Translations under genes and position numbers: made by a program
Notes under the pieces: model-generated
The model's database searches: none
Seen by the model: the letters and a program-made list of their open reading frames with translations, nothing else
Told to the model about the DNA's origin: nothing
Part shown: one piece after another, positions 8,073 to 16,577 of the stretch
Numbering within the stretch: position 1 is the stretch's first letter
Layout of the letters: every line of letters begins with the position of its first letter
Origin: Mycobacterium sp.
GTDB lineage: Bacteria > Actinomycetota > Actinomycetes > Mycobacteriales > Mycobacteriaceae
Length of the DNA: 61,443 nucleotides
NCBI GenBank assembly: GCA_025965895.1
Contig: JAOPWC010000042.1
Coordinates: 1-61,443 of the forward strand
Direction of reading: 5' to 3'

Positions 8073-9701
8073 ATGACCCACCCGCTGCTGAGTGTCGAGG
8101 ACCTCGAGGTGCGCTTCGGCAACCACCCTTCGGCGGTGTCGGGCGCGACGCTGACGGTCTATCCGGGCCAGACGGTCGCATTGGTCGGCGAGTCCGGATC
8201 AGGCAAGTCCACGACGGCTGCGGCGGTGCTCGGCCTGCTGCCGCCAGGCGGCCGGATCACGGCCGGCCGCATCGTGTTCGACGGCAGCGACATCACCCAT
8301 GCCGACCGGCGCCGGTTCGAAAAGATCCGCGGCCGCCGGATCGGGCTGGTGCCGCAGGACCCTATGACCAATCTGAACCCGGTGTGGAGGGTCGGGTTCC
8401 AGGTCCGGGAAGCGTTGCGCGCGAATGGGATCGCAACCGGCCGCGCTGCGAGGAGACAAGCAGTCGAGCTGCTGGACGACGCGGGGATGTCCGACTCGGC
8501 CCATGCGGCGCATCGCTACCCCCACCAGCTGTCCGGCGGGATGTGCCAGCGTGCACTGATCGCCGTCGGGCTGGCGGGCAGGCCCCAACTGCTGATCGCC
8601 GACGAGCCGACCTCGGCGCTCGATGTCACCATCCAGCGCCAGGTCCTCGACCACCTCGACACCCTGGCCGCCGAGCTCGGAACCGCCGTGCTGCTGATCA
8701 CTCACGATCTCGCGTTGGCGGCCGAACGGGCCGGGCACCTCGTGGTGATGTACCGCGGCGCGGTGGTCGAATCCGGCCCCGCGACGGAGGTCATCGCCGA
8801 TCCGCGCCACGGGTACACCCGACGGCTGGTGGCGTCGGCCCCGTCACTGGTGATGCGTGGTGAGCCGAAGTTGCGCACCGGCCACCCGGCCGGTCCGGTC
8901 ACCCCCGTGCTCGAGGTGTCCGGGCTCACCAAGGTGTATCGGGTTCCCGGCGGCCCACCGTGGCGGCGCCGCGACATCACCGCGGTGGACTCGGTGTCGT
9001 TTCGCGTCCGCCGTGGCAGCACCACGGCGATCGTCGGGGAATCGGGTTCGGGCAAGTCGACATTGGCGCGGATGATCCTCGGGCTGCTGCGCGCGACGTC
9101 GGGGACGGTCACGTTCGACGGCTCCGACATCGCCGCACTGGACCGGCGCGAGGCGTTCGCGTTCCGTCGCCGCGTGCAGCCGGTGTTCCAGAACCCGTAC
9201 AGCAGCCTGGACCCGATGTTTTCGGTGTACCGGACGATCGAGGAACCGTTGCGCACCCACGGCATCGGGAACCGTGTGCAGCGCCAGCGGGCGGTGCGTG
9301 AGCTGCTCGACCAGGTGGCGCTGCCGTCGGCGCTGCTGCGCCGGTTCCCCCGCGAGCTGTCCGGTGGTCAGCGTCAGCGTGTCGCCATCGCGCGGGCATT
9401 GGCGCTGCAACCGGAAATGCTGGTGTGCGACGAGGCGGTGTCGGCACTCGACGTGCTGGTGCAGGCACAGATTCTGGCGCTGCTATCCGAACTGCAGATT
9501 CGGCTGGGGCTGACCTATCTGTTCATCGGCCACGACCTGGCGGTGGTCCGGCAGATCGCCGACGATGTCGTCGTGATGCAGGACGGGCGGGTCGTCGAGC
9601 ACGCGCCGGCCGAGGCGCTGTTCACGAATCCCCGCCGCGACTACACCCGGCGGCTGCTGGACGCGATCCCCGGCGCCTCGCCGCGGCGTGGTCGCGGCTA
9701 G
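8073..9701 (+). CDS. dppD: Peptide ABC transporter ATPase with two nucleotide-binding domains
   Basis: 542 residues from ATG 8073: two ABC ATPase domains in one chain, doing the work of separate DppD and DppF. Domain 1 has Walker A GESGSGKST, Q-loop VPQDP, signature LSGGM and Walker B LLIADEP. Domain 2 has GESGSGKST, the Q-loop in PVFQNPYSS, signature LSGGQRQR and Walker B LVCDEA. Both domains carry a C-terminal switch His (THDLA, GHDLA). It energises peptide import through DppBC. An in-frame TTG at 8046 could extend it by nine residues. The second Walker B ends DEA rather than DEP, which is common in this family. Confidence 0.93.
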   Translation: MTHPLLSVEDLEVRFGNHPSAVSGATLTVYPGQTVALVGESGSGKSTTAAAVLGLLPPGGRITAGRIVFDGSDITHADRRRFEKIRGRRIGLVPQDPMTNLNPVWRVGFQVREALRANGIATGRAARRQAVELLDDAGMSDSAHAAHRYPHQLSGGMCQRALIAVGLAGRPQLLIADEPTSALDVTIQRQVLDHLDTLAAELGTAVLLITHDLALAAERAGHLVVMYRGAVVESGPATEVIADPRHGYTRRLVASAPSLVMRGEPKLRTGHPAGPVTPVLEVSGLTKVYRVPGGPPWRRRDITAVDSVSFRVRRGSTTAIVGESGSGKSTLARMILGLLRATSGTVTFDGSDIAALDRREAFAFRRRVQPVFQNPYSSLDPMFSVYRTIEEPLRTHGIGNRVQRQRAVRELLDQVALPSALLRRFPRELSGGQRQRVAIARALALQPEMLVCDEAVSALDVLVQAQILALLSELQIRLGLTYLFIGHDLAVVRQIADDVVVMQDGRVVEHAPAEALFTNPRRDYTRRLLDAIPGASPRRGRG

Positions 9702-9713
9702 CGTGATTCGCTG

Positions 9714-10460
9714 ATGACAGATCCACTCGCACCGCTGATTGAGCTGCCCGGCGTCGCGCAGGCCAGCGAGGACGTGCGCGAGGCGCTGGGCAAGGCCCAC
9801 CGGCACCGAGCCAACCTCCGCGGCTGGCAGGCCAACGCCGCCGAGGCCGCGGTCCGGGCCGCGCGGGCGTCGTCGGTTCTCGAGGGCGGTGCGCCGCGGC
9901 TGCCCTCCGACGGGCTGCTGTCAGGTCCGATCCTCGCCGGGGCGCTGCGGGTGGCCGAAGCGCTCAAGGGTGGCGATACGGCACTGGTGGGGGTGTGGCA
10001 GCGGGCACCGCTTCAGGCGTTGGCGCGGTTGCACATGCTGGCGGGCGCCAACCTCGTCGAGGAGGAGCGGTTGGGCCGTCCCCGCGCCGACGGTGAGGTC
10101 GCGCGGCGGCTGGAGCTGCTGGTCGGGCTGGTGACCGGCGGCAGCGCGGCGCCGGCGCCGATCCTGGCGGCGGTCGCGCACGCCGAATTGCTGACGTTGG
10201 CCCCGTTCGGCAGCGCCGACGGCGTGGTGGCGCGCGCGGTGTCCCGATTGGTCACGCAGGCCAGCGGACTGGACCCGCACGGCCTCGGCGTCCCGGAGGT
10301 GTATTGGATGCGCAACGCGGTCAAGTACCGCCCCGCGGCGCAGCGCTTCGCGTCAGGCACGGCCGATGGGGTTCGGGAATGGCTGCTGCTGAGTTGCCGG
10401 GGACTGGAGGCCGGCGCGCGGGAAGCCCTCGCGATCGCCGGCGGGGCAGCTCAGACATGA
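9714..10460 (+). CDS. Fic-like protein with degenerate active site
   Basis: 248 residues, ortholog by position of Rv3662c (annotated hypothetical). The N-terminal helix carries the Fic inhibitory motif (S/T)xxxE(G/N) as Ser53...Glu57-Gly58. Residues 164-175 (PFGSADGVVARA) align with the Fic core HPFxxGNGRxxR, but the leading His is Leu/Ala and the GNG anion hole reads SADG. This looks like a Fic fold that kept its regulatory helix and lost the AMP-transfer chemistry, or uses an altered one. It follows dppD by 12 bases, so it may be co-transcribed; a TAGCGT 9 bases before the ATG is a weak own-promoter candidate. Confidence 0.65.
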   Translation: MTDPLAPLIELPGVAQASEDVREALGKAHRHRANLRGWQANAAEAAVRAARASSVLEGGAPRLPSDGLLSGPILAGALRVAEALKGGDTALVGVWQRAPLQALARLHMLAGANLVEEERLGRPRADGEVARRLELLVGLVTGGSAAPAPILAAVAHAELLTLAPFGSADGVVARAVSRLVTQASGLDPHGLGVPEVYWMRNAVKYRPAAQRFASGTADGVREWLLLSCRGLEAGAREALAIAGGAAQT

Positions 10461-10832
10461 AGCGGGCGACGATCCGAACTGATTTCGGCCCGCCGCCCGC
10501 TAGCACGGATACCCGGTTACCAAGCGTGCATTGTGGGTTGCGTGGGACGGCCTCGGCGGTCTTGCGATGCGCTTCAACTGCAACCCCACCCAAAGGGCCG
10601 TCGTGGTTGTCCGCTCTTCGCAATAACGCAAGCCCGCAACACTTCTGCCATTATCGCGGCGTGCTCCGCGTGGGTGCCCGGGATCCGTGCTGGGTAGTCC
10701 GGTTCGGGAGATCGAATCTTCTCTTCCGATTCGAGCTTGGCCTCACCGGGCTTCCGTGGTTCCTTTGTACTACGTGACCACGGCCACAGCAAGGGCCAAA
10801 TGGTGGCGTTCGTTACCCGCACAAATGATCGG
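10461..10832. other. Intergenic region, convergent, no gene seen
   Basis: 372 bases between the convergent Fic-like and HAD genes, with visibly lower GC than the flanks and no credible ORF. The only structure I see is the hairpin at 10754-10783. It may be a decayed gene or former insertion site. Confidence 0.5.
10754..10783. terminator. Candidate convergent hairpin terminator
   Basis: CCGTGGT pairs with ACCACGG over a 16-base loop. There is no T-run. It sits between two converging genes, so a bidirectional terminator role is plausible but weakly supported. Confidence 0.35.
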
Positions 10833-11702
10833 TCAGAGGATGTAGCGGCGCAGCAGCGAATACGTCAGCGCGCCGGCGGCGATCGCGCTCACCGCGACGG
10901 CGGCGGTGGTGGCCACCGCGGCGCTGGACGGGGCGGGTATCCGGTCCCGCAGCGACACCGGCTTGGAGAACGTCAGCACCGGCCAGCCCCGCGCCGCAGA
11001 CTCCTTGCGCAGCGCGCGGTCAGGGTTCACCACGGTGGGATGTCCGACGGTTTCGAGCATCGGTAGATCGGTGATCGAGTCTGAGTAGGCGTAGCAGTGC
11101 TCGAGCGGATAGCCCTCGCGCGCGGCGAGCTCCCGGATCGCCTGCACCTTGCCCTCGCCGTAGCAGTAGAACGCGATGTCCCCCGTGTACTTACCGTCTT
11201 CGACCACCATCCTTGTCGCCATGGCGTGGGTGGCACCCAGTGCGCGTGCGATCGGCGCGACGATCTCTTCACCCGAGGCGGACACCACGACAACGTCGCG
11301 GCCGCAAAGCTTGTGGTCGGCGATCAGATCGGCCGCCTCGGCGAACACGAGCGGATCGACGATGCCGTGCAGCGTCTCGTCGACGATCGACTTGACCTGT
11401 TCGACGTCCCATCCGGCGCACATGTTCGTGATGTAGGAGCGCATCCGGTCCATCTGGTCGTGGTCGGCCCCGGACATCAGGAAGAGGAATTGCGCATACG
11501 TCGACTTGAGCACTGCGCGGCGATTGATCAGTCCCTGATCGAAGAAGGGTTTGCTGAAAGCCAATGTGCTCGACTTTGCGATCACGGTCTTGTCGAGATC
11601 GAAGAACGCCGCAGTCTTCGCGGGACGCGGCGGTTTTGGGTCTGGCACAGGGCCCTGCCGCGTCGTTGCCGAATGTTGCGCGGCAGGGTCGAAGACTGTC
11701 AC
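10833..11702 (-). CDS. HAD-family (SerB-like) phosphatase with C-terminal membrane anchor
   Basis: 289 residues, ortholog of Rv3661. HAD motif I FFDLDKTVI gives the nucleophile Asp35 and acid Asp37. Motif II is VVVSASGEE, motif III a conserved Lys before the YAYSDSITDLPML motif IV, as in SerB/HAD-IB enzymes. A final hydrophobic stretch (about 262-284) ending RRYIL suggests a tail anchor with the catalytic domain in the cytosol. It probably hydrolyses a small phosphomonoester; the substrate is not determinable here. The GTG start has TATCCT 7 bases upstream, consistent with a leaderless mRNA. It is divergent from the 6C RNA gene, as in M. tuberculosis. Confidence 0.85.
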   Translation of the reverse strand: MTVFDPAAQHSATTRQGPVPDPKPPRPAKTAAFFDLDKTVIAKSSTLAFSKPFFDQGLINRRAVLKSTYAQFLFLMSGADHDQMDRMRSYITNMCAGWDVEQVKSIVDETLHGIVDPLVFAEAADLIADHKLCGRDVVVVSASGEEIVAPIARALGATHAMATRMVVEDGKYTGDIAFYCYGEGKVQAIRELAAREGYPLEHCYAYSDSITDLPMLETVGHPTVVNPDRALRKESAARGWPVLTFSKPVSLRDRIPAPSSAAVATTAAVAVSAIAAGALTYSLLRRYIL

Positions 11703-11709
11703 ACGTTCC

Positions 11710-11715
11710 AGGATA
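11710..11715 (-). promoter_or_regulatory. -10 box for leaderless HAD phosphatase transcript
   Basis: On the minus strand TATCCT ends 7 bases before the GTG at 11702, with no Shine-Dalgarno sequence between. Confidence 0.5.
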
Positions 11716-11823
11716 GGGAACGGTTCCGAGACGGCTTAGAAACCCCTGTGAAATGGCAGATCAAGCCACGTGTCGGAGACTGCAATTCGACGCTCTCTCA
11801 ATGTTATCGATGGAAAGCAGGAC

Positions 11824-11854
11824 TTGCGCCACTACGACGTGTCGTGTGTATAGT
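11824..11854 (+). promoter_or_regulatory. Candidate promoter of the 6C RNA
   Basis: TATAGT at 11849-11854 is a good TAnnnT -10. TTGCGC at 11824-11829 is a possible -35 at a slightly long 19-base spacing. It predicts a transcription start near 11861. Confidence 0.6.
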
Positions 11855-11859
11855 GAGGG

Positions 11860-11953
11860 TTACTCGGCCTGTGCCGGGTGTGCATCAGCCCGACCCCCCG
11901 GGGCTGATACACGACGACCCTCGCCTCCTCCCCCCCTGGCGGGGGTCGTCCCA
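11860..11953 (+). ncRNA. 6C small RNA (actinobacterial 6C/B11)
   Basis: Two adjacent stem-loops, each exposing a C-run in its loop, define this RNA family. Hairpin 1 (11878-11912) pairs GTGT..ATCAGCCC with GGGCTGATACAC, with a two-base bulge, and carries CCCCCC. Hairpin 2 (11913-11950) pairs GACGACCC with GGGTCGTC and carries CCCCCCC. The predicted start near 11861 gives a transcript of about 93 nt, the length I recall for B11/6C of M. tuberculosis, which also lies divergently beside Rv3661. The C-rich loops are thought to base-pair with G-rich Shine-Dalgarno regions of target mRNAs (known for the family). No long T-tail follows hairpin 2, as is common in mycobacteria. Confidence 0.9.
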
Positions 11954-12299
11954 TATCTCCAGCATTTTCCGCGATCGGGTCCTCACCGAATCCTCATCGA
12001 ATCGTTGCGGAATCGTGTTTTCGCAAACGCCCTGGCTCGGATCCGCCGTCCGCAGATCTGTTGTTCCACATACCCCTTTTTTTGCACAGCCGGCCTGCCG
12101 TCGCCGGCGGCGGCTCTCCTGCCGAGGACAGGTTGGGCCGACTAGCTCGCCGAACCATCGACCGCGGCGTGGCAGGTGCGATTTCGCCAGGAGCGCAACG
12201 GCTTCGGCGGATGCCCGCAGACGAACACTGGTCGGTCCCCCGGTGATCGGGGGCGCGGCGGTTGTGGCGCATCGTTTTTCGCGGCCGCGCCGGGCGCAG
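11954..12299. other. Intergenic region after 6C RNA, no gene seen
   Basis: About 350 bases with no supported ORF and no recognisable remnant of the ssd/Tad pilus genes that occupy this side of 6C in M. tuberculosis. A CCTTTTTTT tract near 12074-12082 is the only notable simple sequence. Confidence 0.5.
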
Positions 12300-13313
12300 T
12301 CAGCGCGTCCGCTCGGTTTGGATCAGCTCGGCCGGTGTGGGCAACCGGAACGTCAAGAGGCCCGCCACGGTCTTCTCGTCGAGATCGACGCGGTTGACGG
12401 TCACGTGCACGCGCACCCAGCCGCCGCTTTTGGCCTTCAGCTGCAGGACCCGGCTGGTCGGGCCATCGACGAACTCTTTCGTCATCGCCTTGGTCACCGG
12501 CTCGTCGTCAGGGTGCACGACCTCTTCGCCGGGCGTACGCCAGTCGTAATACGGGCACGGGTCATCGAGCCACTTCAGCAGCGTCCAGCTGTGAATGTCC
12601 ACCAGCGCGCGGTAAACGCCCGGCTGGGCCAGCCCATCGAGGATGCGCTGACCGAGGTGGTCGGGCGCCAGCGGCGGCCCCTGGCGTTCGCCGCGCCAGT
12701 TCATCGCCCGGCTGATCAGGTGCTCGCCGCCGTCCGGCATGGTCTCGAGGTTTGCGCGTGCCACCCAGCCCACCGAGATCAGGTCGCCGTTCTGGTCGCT
12801 CACGTCCCACATCGAGCAGATCTTGTCGCCCGGATCGCAGTGAATCGTCAGCGACAGCACCTTGGTCTCGTTCGCGACCAGTTCCTTGCGCGGCAGGTCC
12901 TCGGCGAATGTCCGGCCGTGCGTCTCCTCCAGCTCCGGGTCCATGCCGGCGTTCCGCAGCGATTCCGGCGTATCGGTGGCCAGGCCCGTCGTCAGATCCC
13001 ACAGCAGCGGTCCCGGAATGGGCCGCTGGGGCACCTCGGCGGCGGCCGGACCCGTCCAGAGATGAACACCGTGCACGCGCCCGTCCGACATCGTCACCGC
13101 TTCGGTCCGAATGACCCGGTCGCTGTTCGGGAACGCACGCGACAGACCGGCGCCTGTGCGCGCCGTCCCGGCCGCCGCCTCGGCAATCGCGGCGAGGTAC
13201 GGGCTTCGCCTCAGAAACGCGGACAGCGGGACCATGTTTTTGAGCTGGCGCCCCTGCGCGACGACCACAGGCTCGTCGCCGAGTGTCTCGAGGAGCAGCC
13301 AGTCGTGCGCCAT
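12300..13313 (-). CDS. Mycobacterial PAS-like sensor protein (DUF5593 type)
   Basis: 337 residues, with no signal peptide and no membrane segment. The N-terminal half (LLLETLGDEPVVVAQG..., then a RVIRTE element and DGRVHGVHLW) and a C-terminal PAS-like half (WTLLKWLDDPCPYYDW, HPDDEP, WVRVHVTVNRV) resemble a family I associate with mycobacterial multi-paralog proteins labelled DUF5593/PAS. The HPDDE plus xVHVTVNRV pattern is typical of PAS cores. No output domain is present, so ligand and partner are unknown. A TAAAAT hexamer 6 bases before the ATG indicates its own leaderless promoter. It has no counterpart at this position in M. tuberculosis as I recall it. Confidence 0.6.
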   Translation of the reverse strand: MAHDWLLLETLGDEPVVVAQGRQLKNMVPLSAFLRRSPYLAAIAEAAAGTARTGAGLSRAFPNSDRVIRTEAVTMSDGRVHGVHLWTGPAAAEVPQRPIPGPLLWDLTTGLATDTPESLRNAGMDPELEETHGRTFAEDLPRKELVANETKVLSLTIHCDPGDKICSMWDVSDQNGDLISVGWVARANLETMPDGGEHLISRAMNWRGERQGPPLAPDHLGQRILDGLAQPGVYRALVDIHSWTLLKWLDDPCPYYDWRTPGEEVVHPDDEPVTKAMTKEFVDGPTSRVLQLKAKSGGWVRVHVTVNRVDLDEKTVAGLLTFRLPTPAELIQTERTR

Positions 13314-13319
13314 CGCGCA

Positions 13320-13325
13320 ATTTTA
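13320..13325 (-). promoter_or_regulatory. -10 box for leaderless PAS-like gene transcript
   Basis: On the minus strand TAAAAT ends 6 bases before the ATG at 13313. It is the most consensus-like -10 of the window. Confidence 0.6.
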
Positions 13326-13616
13326 CCTGCCAGCTAACAGTGTGGACCCACTCCGTCGGGGCGACGAATCCGTCGCGGTCCACCTTCCGCCGCACGCCAA
13401 ACGCCGTCGCGTCAGATGTTCGCTTGCGCAATACGTTCCGACAAGGTATCTTTCGCCTGCACCCGGGGTTACCGGGCTGGGAACGGATCGCGTTGTCCGA
13501 CCGTTCGTCCGTCCGCCGCATGGGCATGGCCAGCATCTTCAGCAGCGAGGAGAGCGCGCCATCGGCAGACTCGATCGTCAGCCTGTGGAGTCGGCCGTTT
13601 GAGGGGTCGGTCGTCA
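13326..13616. other. Intergenic region without visible gene
   Basis: Nearly 300 bases between the helicase 3' end and the PAS-like gene's promoter; no supported coding frame. ORFs crossing here on both strands lack start signals and homologous sequence. Confidence 0.5.
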
Positions 13617-15950
13617 TCATTGGTGGGTCAAAGGGGAAACGCGCGCGGTCAGTTCGGCGAGCACCATCCGCAGCACCTGCACCGCGCCGGCTTTGTCCAA
13701 AGGGTCGTTGCCGTTGCCGCACTTCGGCGACTGGACACATGACGGGCAACCCTGCGGGCATTCGCAAGCGTCGATCGCATCGGCCGTGGCCGACAACCAG
13801 GCCTTGATCTCCCGAAATCCGCGTTCCGCGAAGCCGGCCCCGCCTGGATAGCCGTCGTACACAAACACCGTCGGAAGACCGGTGTCGGGTCCGATCGCCG
13901 CCGACAACCCGCCGATGTCGCCGCGGTCGCAGCTGGCCACCAGCGGCAGCAGGCCGATCGCGGCATGCTCGGCCGCGTGCAGAGCGCCCGGAACACGGGA
14001 CCAGTCGATGCCGTTGTCCTGCAACGCGTCCGGCGTGATGGTGTACATCACCGCCACGGTCTCGAGCCTGCGCGAGGGCATGTCGAGTTCATTGAAGTCG
14101 ATCACTTCCCCGTTGCCCCGTCGCCGCAGATAGCCGATCACCTCGCTGGTGACCGCGACCGGGACGAGGCCCAGCGTCACCGCTCCGAATGTCAGTCGGT
14201 CACCGGCGCCGGTGACCGCGATGTCGGTGATCTCACGGGCATAGGTCGCGTAACCCGGGTCTTGGGCGTGTACGAACGCCAAGCCCTCGTCGAAGTCCAG
14301 GGAGTCGACGACGTAGCTCTCGCCCTGGTGCAGGTACACCGCTCCCGGATGCACCGATGCCGGTGCGCGACCCGCCTCCACGCCGCCCAGCAGCCGGCCG
14401 GTGTCGGCCTCGACGATCGCGATCTGATCACCGGCCGAGCCCCGGATATTCACCGTGGGGTGCGGGTCAACGCCGGGCGCGGCGAAATAGCCGCCCCCCC
14501 GACGGCGCAGCAGCCCGTCGTCGGCGAGGGAATCGGCCACCGCGCTCGCGCTCCACGCCCGGACCTCGGCGTCAGTCAGCGGCGATTCGACTGCCGCACA
14601 AAGCAATTGCGGACCAAGCACATAGGGATTTGCCGGGTCGATCACCACCTTCTCGATGGGTTTGTCGAGTAGCGCCGCGGGGTGGTGCACCAGGTAGGTG
14701 TCCAGCGGATCGTCGCGGGCGATCAACACCACCAGCGCGCTCTGGCCCCGACGTCCCGACCGTCCGGCCTGCTGCCAGAACGACGTCACGGTGCCCGGAA
14801 AGCCGGCCAGCACGACGGCGTCCAGGCCGGCGATGTCGACACCCAACTCCAGTGCATTGGTGGTGGCCACGCCCACCAGCTCGCCGTCGGCCAGCGCCCG
14901 TTCGAGGGCGCGGCGATCCTCGGCCAGATACCCGGCCCGATATGAGGCCACCCGCTCCGTCAGCTCCGGGGCGGTATCGGCCAGCCGAGCCCGAGCGCCC
15001 AGCGCCGTGAGTTCGGCGCCGCGTCGCGACCGCACGAAGGTCAGCGTCCGGGCACCTTCGACCACCAGATCGGCCATGATCCGAGCGGCCTCCGCGCCTG
15101 CGGAGCGGCGCACCGGTGCCCCGTTTTCGCCGAGCAGGTCGGTCCGCAACGCCGGCTCCCACAGGGCGACGGTGCGGGCGCCGCGGGGGGAGCCGTCGTG
15201 CGTCACCTCGGCGACGGTCTGGCCGATCAACTCCGAGGCCGTGGCGCCCGGGGACGCGGTTGTCGCGCTGGCGAAGATCACCGTCGGCGCGCCCGAGTAC
15301 CGGCCGCACAACCGCAACAGCCGGCGCAGCACCATCGCCACGTTGGAACCAAAAATGCCGCGGTAGTAGTGGCATTCGTCAACCACGATGAACTTCAGGT
15401 TGCGCAGGAAAACTGCCCAGCGGGCGTGGTTGCGCAGCAGCGACAGGTGGATCATGTCCGGATTGGAGAACACCCAGCGCGATTGTTCCCGGGCGAACCG
15501 GCGCACTTCGGGAGCGCTGTCGCCGTCATAGGACGCCGGCATCACGTCGGCCAGCCGCGGGACGGCTCCGGTCAGGGAGGCCGCCGTGCGCAGCTGATCG
15601 TGGCCGAGCGCCTTGGTCGGGGACAGGTACAGCGCCCGCGCCCTGCGATCGGCAGACAGCGCGGACAAGATGGGCAGTTGGTAGGCCATCGACTTTCCCG
15701 AGGCGGTGCCCGTGCTGAGGACGACGTGCCGACCCTGGTGCGCCAACGTCGCCGCCTGCACCTGGTGTGACCACGGCGCCGAGATGCCCCGGTCGGTGAA
15801 CGCGCCGATCACCTCGGGATCGGCCCAGTCCGGCCATGTGGCGGGTACACCGTGATTCGCGGGGAGTTCGGCAACGTGACGCAGCGGCTGCTCGTCAGGC
15901 CCGGTGGCCGCCAGCGCCCCCGCGAGCAGATCGCGGCCGAAGCTCAACAT
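13617..15950 (-). CDS. DEAH-type superfamily 2 helicase with DUF1998 zinc module (SftH/MrfA family)
   Basis: 777 residues (Rv3649 type). Walker A reads STGTASGKS; motif II is DECH; motif VI QAGRSGRRG closes the helicase core. The C-terminal DUF1998-type region ends in a four-Cys cluster (CECPQGCPSC...C). Proteins of this architecture (M. smegmatis SftH, B. subtilis MrfA) are 3'-5' DNA translocases, and MrfA repairs mitomycin adducts. I start at ATG 15950: a GGGAGGG ribosome-binding site lies 7 bases upstream and the family sequence begins there, although the frame stays open to 16301. Divergent from cspA. Confidence 0.88.
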   Translation of the reverse strand: MLSFGRDLLAGALAATGPDEQPLRHVAELPANHGVPATWPDWADPEVIGAFTDRGISAPWSHQVQAATLAHQGRHVVLSTGTASGKSMAYQLPILSALSADRRARALYLSPTKALGHDQLRTAASLTGAVPRLADVMPASYDGDSAPEVRRFAREQSRWVFSNPDMIHLSLLRNHARWAVFLRNLKFIVVDECHYYRGIFGSNVAMVLRRLLRLCGRYSGAPTVIFASATTASPGATASELIGQTVAEVTHDGSPRGARTVALWEPALRTDLLGENGAPVRRSAGAEAARIMADLVVEGARTLTFVRSRRGAELTALGARARLADTAPELTERVASYRAGYLAEDRRALERALADGELVGVATTNALELGVDIAGLDAVVLAGFPGTVTSFWQQAGRSGRRGQSALVVLIARDDPLDTYLVHHPAALLDKPIEKVVIDPANPYVLGPQLLCAAVESPLTDAEVRAWSASAVADSLADDGLLRRRGGGYFAAPGVDPHPTVNIRGSAGDQIAIVEADTGRLLGGVEAGRAPASVHPGAVYLHQGESYVVDSLDFDEGLAFVHAQDPGYATYAREITDIAVTGAGDRLTFGAVTLGLVPVAVTSEVIGYLRRRGNGEVIDFNELDMPSRRLETVAVMYTITPDALQDNGIDWSRVPGALHAAEHAAIGLLPLVASCDRGDIGGLSAAIGPDTGLPTVFVYDGYPGGAGFAERGFREIKAWLSATADAIDACECPQGCPSCVQSPKCGNGNDPLDKAGAVQVLRMVLAELTARVSPLTHQ

Positions 15951-16248
15951 CACTGCCCTCCCGTCTGCCTGGTTTCCCGCAATGCACCGCTCCGTCGAGA
16001 ATTGTTCACCAGTTAATGGAGCGGAGACTGTCGCGCTCGCCTGGAACATGATTGACTTAGGGTGGTCGCAGCTTCTGTGTTCGTGTTTCATGCACTCGCA
16101 GGATCGACGTTGCGATCGCGGTTCCTGCGAGAGTCTGTAAGTCGGTGAGACTTCCGACGACTCCACGAAGGATTGGCGGTCGGAACGGGCCCGGTGTACC
16201 GAAAGACGGTGCACCGCACCCGGTAGGAAGAGAAGGATACATCGAGAA
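15951..16248. other. Divergent intergenic region and long cspA leader
   Basis: About 300 bases between the helicase and cspA start codons. TTGACT at 16052-16057 resembles a -35 but has no matching -10 at 16-18 bases; TAGGGT at 16058-16063 is an alternative -10. A leader of up to about 180 nt would be in keeping with the long structured leaders of cold-shock mRNAs. Confidence 0.4.
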
Positions 16249-16452
16249 ATGCCACAGGGAACTGTGAAGTGGTTCAACGCGGAGAAAGGCTTCGGCTTCA
16301 TCGCGCCGGAGGACGGTTCCGCCGACGTGTTTGTCCACTACACGGAAATTCAGGGCTCGGGATTCCGCACCCTGGAAGAGAACCAGAGGGTCGAGTTCGA
16401 GGTCGGCCAGAGCCCTAAGGGCCCGCAGGCCACGGGCGTTCGTTCCATCTGA
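16249..16452 (+). CDS. cspA: Cold-shock protein CspA
   Basis: 67 residues, a single OB-fold cold-shock domain with the start [15 protein letters not shown] (RNP1 KGFGFI) and RNP2 VFVHY. It binds single-stranded RNA/DNA as a chaperone in the cytoplasm. Same size as Rv3648c. Monocistronic, with its own strong terminator 15 bases downstream. Confidence 0.96.
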   Translation: MPQGTVKWFNAEKGFGFIAPEDGSADVFVHYTEIQGSGFRTLEENQRVEFEVGQSPKGPQATGVRSI

Positions 16453-16466
16453 TCATCCAACCTGAC

Positions 16467-16516
16467 GAAACCCCCCCACGCAGTTCAGTAACGGGCCGCG
16501 TTGGGGGGTTTTCGTT
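16467..16516 (+). terminator. Rho-independent terminator of cspA
   Basis: GAAACCCCCC(C)ACGC pairs with GCGTTGGGGGGTTTTC across an 18-base loop, followed by TTTTCGTTTC. It is the clearest intrinsic terminator in the window. Confidence 0.85.
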
Positions 16517-16564
16517 TCGGGCGGCATGTCGGCCCGGCGGCGATGGGGCGGCGGGAAGCTGGCT

Positions 16565-16570
16565 TACTGT
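16565..16570 (+). promoter_or_regulatory. -10 box for leaderless transcript of the Rv3647c-like gene
   Basis: TACTGT ends 7 bases before GTG 16578, and only 1 base before the alternative GTG 16572. This argues for the later start. Confidence 0.55.
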
Positions 16571-16577
16571 CGTGAGC

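Noticed and set aside
11097..13337. 746-codon plus-strand ORF across the HAD gene, 6C RNA and PAS-like gene
   Set aside because: It is antisense to two genes with recognisable families, is rich in Arg/His typical of high-GC shadow frames, and has no start signal.
13617..16301. N-terminal extension of the helicase to 894 residues
   Set aside because: The added 117 residues overlap the cspA leader and 5' end and are not protein-like; ATG 15950 has a strong ribosome-binding site.
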